Below are positions 32,827 to 43,957 of a stretch of 60,000 nucleotides of DNA, one piece after another; within the stretch, counting starts at the first letter, position 1; every line of letters begins with the position of its first letter. This stretch comes from Takakia lepidozioides (lineage: Eukaryota > Streptophyta > Takakiopsida > Takakiales > Takakiaceae): contig CM060732.1 of the NCBI GenBank assembly GCA_030704615.1, positions 59,503,053 to 59,563,052 on the forward strand, read 5' to 3'. The position numbers and the translations under genes are program-made. Below the pieces are notes generated by a model. That model was given only the letters and a program-made list of their open reading frames with translations, was not told the origin of the DNA and searched no databases.

Positions 32827-35313
32827 CTTAGCCGTTACAGCGAGTATCCTTAGATTGCGACTCCAAATCTGGAAATCTTCTCACAATCCCACGGTCCTCC
32901 GACCTACCATTGATGATAGATTGAATACATCCACATACGGGCATTCTTCATAAACCAACATGCTCGTTAGGAGATCGATTACAACTGGTCTTTGGGAGGT
33001 TTGAAGATTGTATTCACAAAGATAATTAACTCATCTTATCCACGACTCTAGGAGATTTAGTTGTTACACTTAACTCAATAAGCTAGAGATACTCGGTAGT
33101 TCGACTTTGCTCTAAATTTTATGTATATCTTGGTATATCCTGCTATCAATCGTCTTGGCAGAGCACACTAAAATGTTTTCTTACCAGTGAACATTAGAAG
33201 TCCATTTGTTGAGGGCCATGTAGAAATGTAATGGGCCACTTGCTCTGTTTCCTACGAGACAAACCCCGTTGGCTAATCATAGACTCTGCCAGCTACCCAT
33301 TCACATGTTGTAGCATTTGGTGGTCGTACCCTTTCAATTTGACAAGGTGCCCCTTGAGAGCTAATATGAGTGTGAATTTGAAAGGTCATTCTCGTCGCCA
33401 TATCAACATAAAGTAATGGGAGCTTACCTAGAATATTTCATAACTGAAGAATGTTTATAATTTATACACATTACCCTACTCTAGACTATGTTTGAGCAAT
33501 ACGTAGTGCTCATCTACTCACTCCAATTTCCCTTGTTCAAAGGGTTGAAAGTCGATTGAATTCTTTTGTTTGGGAACGACGGCTGATCTTAAAATTAAAT
33601 GGTTTATGATGGACATCTCTTTGTCCGCTCATCTCCAACACACTTTTCAGTTTGAGAATAATTCATAGGAAATTGAAGAAATGTGTTTGCAAGAAGTTGC
33701 CCCCAAGCCCCTACTGTAAGATGACACAATAAAAAGACAAATTTGGTAATTTTTGTTGTCCTTGATGAATGCTTTCATTTGATTTCAAGGGCACTAACTA
33801 TAATTCACGGATTTCTTGTAAGATTACATATCTTTTGTATGAGATGATTTGTTGAGTGTATTGTACATAAATGTATGGACTAGAGAAAATTTATTTTGTT
33901 AGTGATTGAAGCTTATACTTTTCAATCTTCATTGTCAAGCTTAATTTGCTGTTCAATTACGAAAGTCTTTGGATTGTTCATGAATCGTTGAACCTCTGAA
34001 ACTTTTGAGCTTAGTCAAAGTCATGGGAATGCTAAGAAACACAACCTTGAGATTTGTTTACTTGTTCATATGTTCAGATCATATGCAATGATGCAACTTT
34101 ACAAACAATCTAGAACTTAATTTCTTAATTGTCCTCCACCTATGGATAAAAAATCACACATTTCTCTTCTACAACTTTTTTTCTACTTATGTAAGACCTA
34201 AAATGATCTTCTTTACCATGCATCCTTTGCAAAGACAATCACACATCTCTTCCTCATCTACGGCGATTAATTCTCTCTGTCAAGACCTGGAATAATCTTC
34301 TTCATCTTGAAGATGGAGAGATTGAACTATAGATATTGAGGAGAATATGTGTGATTGTTTCTGCAAATCTTCTTTGCCATGCATCATTTGCAGAAACAAA
34401 TACACCTACCTTTCTCATCTACAACTCTTTCCGTTTTTAAGACCTATAATGATCTTTAAATATCAAGATTTGGTGGAAGTTGCAATTCCAACTTCCAAGA
34501 AGGGTTCCACCCTTTGACATTGATGAACATAGCTTTGTGGGTGAGGATGGGTTGCATTTTTCCATCTATGAGCTGACTTGGGTGGAATAGTGTGATGCAT
34601 GGCAGATAACAATTGGAAGTATCTTATATACATGCGGCATACATGTCAACAGATCATTGGTGCTCCCAAAAACAAAATGGATCAATGTTTGGGAGTGACG
34701 TGTCAACTCCTAAAGACCTATAGTTTTTAGCCGCATAATCTGCACATATGGCCACATCACTGGAAACATGATCAGATCTACAAAGATTGGCCATTTAATC
34801 ATGTTCATCACTACATCCCTTATCATTTTTCAGTCAGGAGTGAAATACTATAATTGTTTTGTGAGCATGAGCTTCTCAGAGTACGAAAAAAATTTACAAG
34901 CCAAGCGTATTTGAAACCAAACACTACAGAAACATGCCCGGACCATGTTAATTTTAGCTGTCGATTGGGTACTTGGAGAAAATTGCCAGGCCTTATAAAG
35001 CGTTTCCACAATCATGTGGAGTTCAGCGGTTGGGTGATGTTCTTGGACTTTAGTGTGATGTGGTACATGAGACCATTTGGTACCGGATGTATACATTTTG
35101 ATGCGAATCTGTTGTAAATACATGAGAGCTTCCAGACTACAAACAATTTATTATTGTATATGCTAGATCGTTATGATTGCTGAAGGATGACGCTTGTACA
35201 ACGAGATTGTATTTGAAACACAAAAATTTACATCATCTAAGACGACGACCTTGGTGGAGTGAAACGAAAAGACCAATGGGAAAAACATGAACTTCGAGCA
35301 AACGTGCTCCAAC
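32827..35313. other. Interval without a recognised gene
   Basis: About 2.5 kb upstream of the BAH-PHD gene, AT-rich. Its promoter must lie in the first few hundred bases, but I could not assign a TATA box. No further coding motifs seen. Confidence 0.45.
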
Positions 35314-35565
35314 AACGAATTTTGATGGTCAATATAGCCGCCAAAAGGTGGGCAGTCATGGAAGAAGAGAAGGTGAAGTGTAGAGTGTTATAATCTAAAA
35401 TTCAATGTCAGGGAAAGTGAGAGCAACTAACATCAGATTAACGAATTTTGATGGTCAATATAGCCGTCGAAAGGTGGGCAGTCATGGAGGAAGAGAAGGT
35501 GAAGTTTTGAGTGTTACAATCCAAAATTCAATGTGAGGGAAAGTGGGAGCAACTAACATCAGATT
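35314..35565 (+). repeat. 126-bp tandem duplication
   Basis: Copies at 35314-35439 and 35440-35565, about 90% identical, each starting aacgaattttgatgg and ending in aactaacatcagat. Confidence 0.9.
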
Positions 35566-35991
35566 TCAAAAGTTTTTTATTATAAAAGATCCATTCATTC
35601 TAGCCGTCGCAGGTGGTTTCAGAGGAGACTTCCTAAAGAGATAAAGAAGAGCATACGCCCGAATTTCCAAAAAGCCAATAATCCCTATCACATTTAGAAA
35701 TAGTGCCTCACGCTTACTCTCTTCCTCAACTCTCTCTACGTGAGCTGTTGAGTTTGACACCATCTTTTAGATTCTGGCTAAGACACTAACGAGTACAATA
35801 AATCATGAGTTGATATGTACATTACCTGACACGCCACCATTCACCGTACCTTTACCTAACCACTCACGCCTTGCACACATTCATCCACGATGATCTCTAA
35901 CAAAAAACCCAAACTTTCACTCAAAGAGCTTCCAATTAGGTCTTCTTGATAACAAGGTTCCAACTTTTTTGAATCTTGGGTACCCATCATT

Positions 35992-36077
35992 AGAGAGAGA
36001 GACTCCAGCCAAAGCCGGCATAACTAAGAACACTTCACCTTGTGGCTACTATAGCCTTGGGGGAGTGGGCCCTATGG
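35992..36077 (-). repeat. Dispersed repeat, 86 bp, best-preserved copy
   Basis: On the minus strand it reads from the gggcccac block through agtagccacaaggtgaag to gttatgccggctttggctgg. It is related to copies at 10264, 57720 and 57989. Confidence 0.7.
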
Positions 36078-36221
36078 AAACAGGTGTAGAGCCGCGTGAT
36101 AGTATAGATTTTTAGTAGGTGTTGTTTTCAAGCTTTTGTTTGTTGGTGATGATGGAGGAAGCAAACATAGCCTCCATTATTATACACTAGGATAGCCTAC
36201 ACTAGGATAGCCTGTGTTGTT

Positions 36222-36335
36222 GGCCCAAGTGTCCAATGTCATCCACGTCCAAGTGCAATCCCCTATGTATAGAGAGACCCTCATGTTTGGGAGATCTAGG
36301 CCTAGGGTAGCATGTGCCATTGGCCCATGTGCAAT
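36222..36335 (+). repeat. Second copy of the 28981-29103 repeat
   Basis: Shares gtccaagtgcaatcccc, gtttgggagatctagg and gggtagcatgtgcca words in the same order. Confidence 0.75.
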
Positions 36336-36654
36336 CTCATATGTTAGTTGTCATCCATCTCCATCATCATTTGCTATCCGAGGCATGCATACTCTTCTCA
36401 TCTATGGTAGCTGCTTAATATTGGGTAGTAAGCTCGTAGAGTTTTTTTTTTTCAAAAGAGAAATGAATCTAGCATAGAGTTAGAGCCTATTCAAATTCAA
36501 TCACTAAACACTATGCAACATCATAGAGTCTCCAACACATTCAAACTCATATAGTACACCATTTTTCACAAAACACCACATTGTAGGTACAGCACAAGCA
36601 CCCAATGATTAAATAGTAAGCTAGATACTAACATAGATACATAGGTGGAATAGG

Positions 36655-36780
36655 GGGCGTGCTAGATTGTGAGCCTGACCATGTAAGCCTATGAGCCCGT
36701 GAGCCCAGCAGGCTCACGTGAGCTGGTCCCCAATCTGAAACCCAGTGGACCTATAGCCGCGGATGGAAGAAGACCTATCG
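36655..36780 (-). mobile_element. MULE-terminus-like sequence near copy C
   Basis: Three GTGAGCC/GAGCCC words and a palindrome at 36699-36717 with GTGAGCC and GGCTCAC arms. A subterminal motif (reverse complement atccgcggctatagg, about 36749-36763) matches the right end of the 10.9-kb MULE at about 13 of 16 positions. It lies downstream of copy C's 3' end, as the right terminus lies downstream of copy A. Probably the remaining end of a second MULE carrying copy C. Confidence 0.55.
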
Positions 36781-36859
36781 CCACGGGAAGCAGAGTTGAA
36801 GGATGTGGACAAGCAGAACCCTTGCCAAGCATAATGAGAAGACACATCATTATTGTTGT

Positions 36860-37500
36860 GAAGTGTGGTCTGAAATGAGGAGTCAAGACCACCCTTTTAT
36901 GTATAATTGTGCACACCACTTTCATGCCTGCACCCTCAAATGACACTGCACATACCAGCCTTATAAGACCTTCCTATGTTTTTGGATGACATTTTTGGGG
37001 TTCTTTTTTGGATTTCCCCCCTACAAACCAAGAAGAGGTCTTCAAAATGAGGAAGAGGTGAGAAAAAAAATGTGATTAACGAAGTGTGGTCTGAAAGAAA
37101 GATCGCCGTTTTATGCACAATTGTGCACACCACAATCACATCTTCACCCAGAAATGACAATGCACTCACCAACCTCAAAAGACCTCAGTACTATTTTAGA
37201 TGCTCTCATTGGGGGTTCATTTTTTTATTTTTTCACTAAAAATCAGAAAGAGGTCTTTACTAAGGAAGTGTGATATGAAATGAAGATAACCCTTTTATGC
37301 ATGGTTGAGCACACCACAATCATGCCTATACCCTCCAATGACACTGCAGACACCAGCCTAGACCTTCCTATTTATTTGGATGTTGTCTTTGTGGTTCATT
37401 TTCATGTTTTTTCCTATACAAATCACAAAGACTAGGTCTTAAATAAGAAGGAGAGGTGGAAAAAAATTGAACAATGAAGTATGCTCTGAAAGGCCTCAAA
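36860..37500 (+). repeat. Degenerate tandem repeat, 3 units of about 184-221 bp
   Basis: Units start with gaagtgtg at 36860, 37081 and 37265, and the start of a fourth (gaagtatgc) is at 37476. Each holds cttttatg, ttg(t/a)gcacaccac and gacactgca-like words in order. It lies between copy C and the MULE-terminus-like sequence. Confidence 0.75.
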
Positions 37501-39186
37501 TATCACTTGGTCTCTGTATTTCGCTATTCTGGAGCTTCAATTGAATGTTGGATATAAAGATATGTTGAGCAGCACAAGAAACACTACCAAACTTTTTGTC
37601 TATGTGAATGTACTTATACCATACGTTCTAGGACCATCCATATTTTCCGGCTCCAAAAATAATAGCACCTCCAAACATGACGTAATAGCATCTGAAAACT
37701 TGTGGAGACAATGTAAGAACAATATAGTGGACACAGATAACAGAAAAACATACATGAAGTTGACAAAAGGAGGAGAATCCTAAACCAGGAATCGAGTTTC
37801 CTCGTATATGATGAAGTCATGTCCAAGGAGATGTGGAACTACTGCGGCCACAACTAGTATAACTAAAGCTATCCCTAGAAACTATGGGACTATCATCTAT
37901 GAAGACCCTGGCCCTAGCATGCGCGAACGTGTGGCAGGAAGTCGAACGTGTAGGTGTGGGAGAGAGCAGGGAAACTTGCTCTCGAGCAATGGCCTCCACG
38001 TAATTGGGGAGGTAGCAAGGTTGCGGAGGGCTGCTGAAAAAATGATCATGCACATTAAAAAATAAAAATAAAATGGGTCCCTCTGACAGGGGATATGCTC
38101 CTGCAGCACAAAATGCCACATTTGCATTAAGAACATAATTGATACAAACTACAAGCACAAGCAAATAGCCATATTTTGTGGAGTACATCACATACATTGA
38201 CAACATGAATATACTCACATGAAAAATCATCATCCAGGGAATTGTCGTCAGGGTCGCTAAGATCAACAAGCAGAACCGGCTCAGGACGAACTTCCATGCA
38301 AATCCGCGATGATAATATTGAAATGTCCGCATCACCTTCCATAGCAAACATGTGCTGCCACTAGCCTTGCAAGCATGGAACGAAACACCTGCAGGAGAGT
38401 TACGCACAGACAAAAAAAAATAAAAATAGCATGATGAAGATAAAATGTGATGCAGCAAGAAAAAGAAATTGAGCGTAGGAGAAGAAGAGGAAGCTGTGGC
38501 CAATGACAAATTATCAATGACACTGTAGCTCGTTGGGCTGCAAGTATCTATGAGAGTCTGATAAAAGGCCGAGCTTTTCTCCTGGGCTCCTCTCAATGAA
38601 CTCCATTTGGCCTTCTCAAACAGATGTTCGAATCATGTAGTTGGAGAGCATGTGATCATCCACAACAGGGTCACATTTCTCATCGATGAAACCCCCTCCA
38701 TATGAATCTCGAACTCCTTAACAGAGGCAGGAGTGGAGGAAATGTGCAGTACACCCTGATGAGACAAATAGCCTCAAAAAGTCGGGTCTGCAGAACACAC
38801 GAGACCATGGCTCAGAGACTACATGCATGGGAATCACTGAACGAAATGGCAACACATAATTGGTCAGTTAATAACCATCTGGTCTAGACAATCTCCCTTC
38901 GTCAAATACAAGTTGTTGACACAATTCTAAGTCTTTACAATATCCCAAAAGCCCTTACATAGCTTGCCAGAATCCGACGACACCATATATTGATCGACTG
39001 GATGAGGAGAAGAACTCCAGATTCGAAAAGAAAGAAATTGTAGAAGGAGAATAGTACCTAAGACTAGTAGGCGTTCGTTAAAAGAATTCCACATTGGCGA
39101 AGCAATCTGTGCAAATAACTATATCTGGAACTGCAAGCTCGTCCAAAACATCCATGATAACCAGTTCAGCAGCAAAGGATTTATGT

Positions 39187-40394
39187 CACTACAGCAAATG
39201 GGGGGGGGTTTGCGACGCTAGTCGCGCCCCCACGCCCTGCGCAGCGCTGAGCCCGTGACGCCGAGCCCGCGGCGTTTTTTTGTGACGTCCCGGCGTTGCA
39301 ATCCCCGCTGCGACACCATTGCGATGCCCAGCCATCGCAAGGTGGCATGAAGGGGGAAAGAAGGCCCTCACTGCGACGGATTTTTTTTTCTTGCGACGCC
39401 GATTTTTTATTTTTTATTTTTTTGAGACGTTGCGACGCCTCGGCATCGCAACAGCGTCACTGAGGGTGCCCCAGCGCCTCTGCGCTGCCAGGGCATCGCA
39501 ACAGCATCACCGCAATGAAAGTTTATTTTTTATTTATTTATTTTTGCTTTGCGGCCCTCAACTTCACAAAAGTGTTGCTGGGGGTGCCCCGCACTGGAAC
39601 GGCCAATGTTGCGACATCAGGGGGTCGCAACGGCGTCGCCACAAAGGGTCACAATGGTGTTGTAGTCAGCTTAGGTCATCACAAAGATGTCGCTTGGGGC
39701 GTCTGGCGGTGGGGGGGTACAACAACGGCGACAACGTTGGGGCTGGTGCTGGTGCTGGTGCTGGTGCTGGGCACTAAGGTTGTGGAGGTTGCAACTCCCA
39801 GGCGTCACAAGAGGGAAGGAACTTGAAGGAAATCTTCATATGTATATATATATATATTTAGATTGTTTTTGTGATACATAGATGTAGCGTATGTGTGTTG
39901 GTTAGTATATAGTGTCTTAGAAATGTTATAACGTGGAGGTCTTAGGTTCAAGTATGCATTGCATGATATATGTAGAACAATGAATATATCGCCATTAGAC
40001 AGAACCGGAATCAATGGTCAACAAGTTTTTGAGATTCAAATTTCAATTCAAATTTTCCCGCCTAAATTCAATGTACTCTCTAAAATTGCGATGTCCAGAC
40101 GCACTTTGCGACCCCCGGACGGTGCTAATTCTGTAATGCAAAGTAAGGTTGTTGTTTTTTTTTTTTTTTTTTTTTTTTTTCCCCGCGATGCCCGGGCATC
40201 GCAAATCGCGTCGGCGTCACAAATCGCAGTTTCGCCTTTTGCGACCCCCATTGGTCGCAAATTTGCGACGTTTTTTTGGCGACGGGCTTGCGACGCTCAG
40301 GCATCGCAAATTTGGTTCTTCCCCCCTCCCGAAAAGGGTTGTTTTACTACGCTGCGGCGTGGAAACCCCCCCCCCCCCCCCCCCCCCTGTAGTG
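39187..40394. mobile_element. Non-autonomous CACTA element, 1208 bp
   Basis: The ends are CACTACAG and CTGTAGTG, each followed inward by a G or C run (9 G at 39200; 22 C at 40366-40387). It is flanked by the 3-bp duplication tgt (39184-39186 and 40395-40397). Many TTGCGACGCC/GGCATCGCAA-type words crowd both ends, like the subterminal transposase-binding repeats of CACTA elements. It has no transposase. It inserted into copy C just before the motif-IV region. Internal low-complexity tracts include (GGTGCT)n near 39740-39770 and a T run near 40155-40181. Confidence 0.85.
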
Positions 40395-41229
40395 TGTGCA
40401 CATTAATCCAAAACTGCTAGTCGGATGTTTGCAATGAAGGAAGCCCAAACAACAATGAGAAGTTGAAGAAATGAAACCTAGAACTTCCAGCCCGAATAGA
40501 AATAGTCAAAGCAAAGAAAAGTTTACATGCCGAGTTGAGAAAAGAGCAAAGCTTGTCCCAGGTTGAGGAAGGAGCAGTGTTAGGGAGTCATGGAAAGGAA
40601 TCCCTCATTCACCATTTCCACCTTGCATTGGGAAAAGATTTTGATTAAAAGATGCGCCTCTTGACAGCGTCATATGGGTAGGTTGGCTCCCTCTGTCCTT
40701 TTTTCCTCCTATCTCCCTTTGGAGGCCGATGTTACATAGGATCATCTATTGGCTATGAGGGTACAGGCCTAGTCCCCATTTGCTTTCCCTTTCCCTTTCC
40801 CTTTCGTTGTTCCATTTTTCCCCTTAGGGAAGTGCTTGGGTTGCGGGCTTCTTGGCACTTAAATTGCGAAGATTCCTATCATGGATCTCGCGTTCGATGA
40901 GAGAGGAGCAAGGGCAGCTGCATTTGCGTTCATGTTTCTCATGAGCATCTCCTGGAAAGGGTTGTCCGAGGCTGGGCAATCCAAGTACCATCCATATTCA
41001 CCCAAATGCGCACAACCCCAGCTTCCAAGGATACCAGCAATGATTGTGAGGTTCGACGCTAGATCAGTCCACAGGTCGATGAAGTTTGGGTACTGACTCA
41101 AAAACTTCATGAGGATGAGGACTTGTTTACAATACCTGAAAGTTATACAGAGCTATATCAGACGACATGATCCTAAACGACGCATTAGAGTGCCTTTAAT
41201 TCCAGGAATGAGAGGGAGAAGAGTCCACA

Positions 41230-41795
41230 AGAACGTGTGTGTCACATGCACGCAGTTTCTTAGGCCTCTTCCCCCCACTTGGGATATCCTAACCAAAGGT
41301 CTTCGGAAGTGATGTTCAAAGATAGACGCCTCTGTCAAACTGTACGTGTGCGTCAACACAGACAGATACAAGGGAATCGATCATTCCATTTTTGAATTAA
41401 ATAGCTCCGAGGACATGAACATGGGAGAGAGGAGACATCTAAAACTGTGTGTGTGTCAATGCATACACTTCCAGAGGGATCCATTTCTGACAAGTGTGGA
41501 GCTCTCAGGCAATAAATAGATGGAGTGTCCCCCTGTGTGTGGAGCTCGACCATGCATATGAAAAGCGGGAGAGGGGCCCTCTGGATCTGTGTGTGTCAGT
41601 GCATACTGTTCCAGAGTATGGAGCTCCATGCACATGAAAAGCAGGAGAGGGACCCTCTGAATCTGTCTGATGCATAAACGCACACGGTTTCAGAGGAGTC
41701 CATCACTCGATTCATGGTAGAGGTGGAGCTCAGAGCAAATTAACAGGAGGATAAGGGACCCTCTGAAAGTATGTGCGTCAACGCACGCGGTTTCA
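41230..41795. repeat. Palindrome-bearing tandem repeat in copy C
   Basis: Six units about 80-140 bp apart (near 41240, 41355, 41455, 41600, 41678 and 41778). The best preserved have outer arms CCTCTGAA and TTTCAGAGG, inner arms GTGTGCG and CGCACAC, and a centre GTCAAC. The unit at about 41778 contains TGCGTCAACGCA, the same core as the palindromes in copy A. The array ends about 85 bp upstream (minus strand) of the WYLDCP exon acceptor. Confidence 0.75.
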
Positions 41796-42662
41796 AGGCA
41801 ATCCATCACTTGATTTCTGGAGGAGATTGACAATGGAGAGAAATTGCTGAAATGGTAATGAATGTGGAGAACATGTACGCTTCATTACAACTTTTGCATT
41901 ATACTGCTGCTCAAAATCATGCGTTCAAGAGATACCCCTTCAATTTTTCACCCATGACCAATTCTCATCAGCCTGATACTCTGCATCAAACTCGTCGCTG
42001 ACCTGTTGCCAGTGTGCACTCCACCCTGCTCGGATCTCATCTGTGACCAATGCGGGGTTCTCCATCTCATCGGTGGGTGTCAAATAAAAATACCCGTGCC
42101 CTTCCACATACCCATTCGTAAGAAAATAATCTTTCAATGCATCTCCCGCATTCTCCCCTACAATGGTCTAATCTTCGGATTCAAGATCATCCTACAAAGA
42201 GGCACTTTGGGAAGCAAGGTGGAATAACTTATCGCAAGTTTGTTGACCACGGACTGCAAATTTCCTGCGTTGTGGTCTTCCAGCACAAGCAATTGCTTCA
42301 TGGCATCGCCTTGATCCAAGATCTTCTCCGTTGCAGATGCAAGCCCAACGGGATCGGGAACCGCAGGGACTTCCTCCTCATTGTACAATGAATGCATGTT
42401 TGCTGCTGGCATATCCATGGTTGATGTAGTAACTGAAATAACCGGGCTGTTCAGAATAGTCACATCTGGTCTCGCAAGGACCTGCTTGTGGGGAGACAAA
42501 AAAGCTTGAGGGCCCCCGTAAGACGACTCCCACTGCCCACGATGCTCAATAGCCCTGACTACATCACCCCCGCCTGCGATGGCCTTCTTCAAGGGAGCTG
42601 CAAGGTGTACGCGGCCGAGCTCGCTCACAATTGGCTGGATGGAGCGATCGATATAAGGGGTG

Positions 42663-43115
42663 GCTAAGAACTCCCCATCTAGATATCCATCTTTTGAAAC
42701 TTGACGAAATGAACTTCTGTGACTCTCTGTTGCCGTCCTCTCAGCTCTTTACAATTTTCTTCTTGGAGGAGTTTGGCAATGAGCTCGTCCATGGTTGGTA
42801 GGTCCTTCTTGCTTGCCACTGCTTGCGCATAGTAGTAGTAACTCTCAGGTAAGCTATTAAGTACCATTTCTACCAACATTGTATCGTCAATCTTCTCACC
42901 ACATCCTCCAAGCTGGCTCACAAGATCAGACGTAGTTTCCATGAATGATTCCATGATCGTTCCTTCTTCTATTTTGAGGTTAGCAAGACGGTTTCGGATT
43001 AGCAACTTTCTGGAGGTAGATTTGACTTTATAAAGCTCACAGAGTTTGAGCCACATTTTCCTGGGACAATCAATATCTTGAATGTAAGGAATGACTTTGT
43101 CAGAAATGTTCGCTG
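42663..43115 (-). pseudogene. Copia gag fragment
   Basis: The minus-strand frame 42679-43056, with a short extension upstream, encodes MWLKLCELYKV, NRLANLKIEEG and LNSLPESYYYY, the UBN2-type gag region of Copia elements. It stops abruptly at about 42665 beside copy C, and no other Copia domain follows. It is truncated. Confidence 0.75.
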
Positions 43116-43957
43116 TGAAACCTCATGTAGTCATGTAGTCATAATGTCATCAATGTGTAGTAATGGTGTAGTCATTTAGTCATAAGCTTATCTAGCACTT
43201 GTTGACGTGTAGTAGTGCATATAGTTATATAAACCAAGCCTATGTTCTTGGTCAACAATGTTTGACCGCGGCTCCTAGTCATGTAGTAATATGTATGACT
43301 TCATTAGATTAAAATATATTAAATTTCGCCCAACAATGGGTTTCGTCACTCTGTAATCACATATATAGTCATGGTAACCAAGGTTTATATCACCCGTAGT
43401 CATAAAAACGTTAATCTGTACTAGTGAATGTTCTGCACCAAAGAGGCGAAAAAGAGCCCCCGAGCCATTTCTTTCCTCTGCAGGAAATCTTTCCAACGGA
43501 CAAAAGGCTGACAAGAAAAAAAAAACGGACTCCAAACATATGAGGACTCCCTCGGATGTTGTGGCGCCTCGTCAATCCAAGCCCGCGGGAATCCACTGTT
43601 CCTCTGTGAAACCTTCAATGGTAAATTTCAAAACCATTTCTCCACTTTCATTTGCAGTTTGTTTTGCGGTCCCAAACTAACTCAGTAATTTTTATACAAG
43701 CGAGTATGGAGCCGTAGAACTTCTTGAATACGCCTCCCGACAAGGTGCGTCCACTAACCTCCACTTGACAGCCGATGTTCATCTTTTCATGATCTCGAAC
43801 TCTTCGATATATCGTCTATTCTTGGTCCTTTACAGTAGTCCATTGTCAGGATACTTATGTCTCGGCAAACGTAGAGGTCACTCTGAAACTAAGAAACACT
43901 ATATCGTGTTGTTTCTGATGGCAGGAACACTTAAATTTATTTTCTTAAATTGCGTAG
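43116..43957. other. Non-coding; gtagtcat-rich stretch
   Basis: Many copies of gtagtcat between 43120 and 43400. The stretch 43125-43257 begins TGTAG, contains tatataa and ends CAACA, so it could be a degenerate Copia LTR, but there is no partner or adjoining priming site. Confidence 0.3.

Larger units (their letters stand above)
37817..42640 (-). pseudogene. Copy C: decayed ParB/methyltransferase-like gene
   Basis: Read leftward. At 42158-42628 lies an N-terminal region ending LPKVPLCRMI, matching copy A's VIPLCRMI. After a frame change, 41940-42137 has the FLTNGYVEGHGYFYL block of the ParB-like domain. The WYLDCP exon starts at about 41149 (tttcag acceptor) and runs to about 40860. The motif-IV region (MDVLDELAVPD) is at about 39100-39165, beyond an inserted CACTA element. 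The SSAFYQTLIDTC block lies at about 38540-38600 and the FIDD C-terminus ends at 37817-37819. The DGNHR block and the two helical exons of copy A were not found. Many stops and frame changes show it is dead. Intron positions match copies A and B, so duplication was at the DNA level. Confidence 0.65.

Noticed and set aside
39319-39881. Open frames of up to about 150 codons inside the CACTA element
   Set aside because: They are low-complexity, rich in repeat-derived words and have no transposase motif.
43125-43257. A solo Copia LTR
   Set aside because: It has TG...CA ends and a tatataa box but no matching copy, target duplication or priming site; noted only as a possibility.
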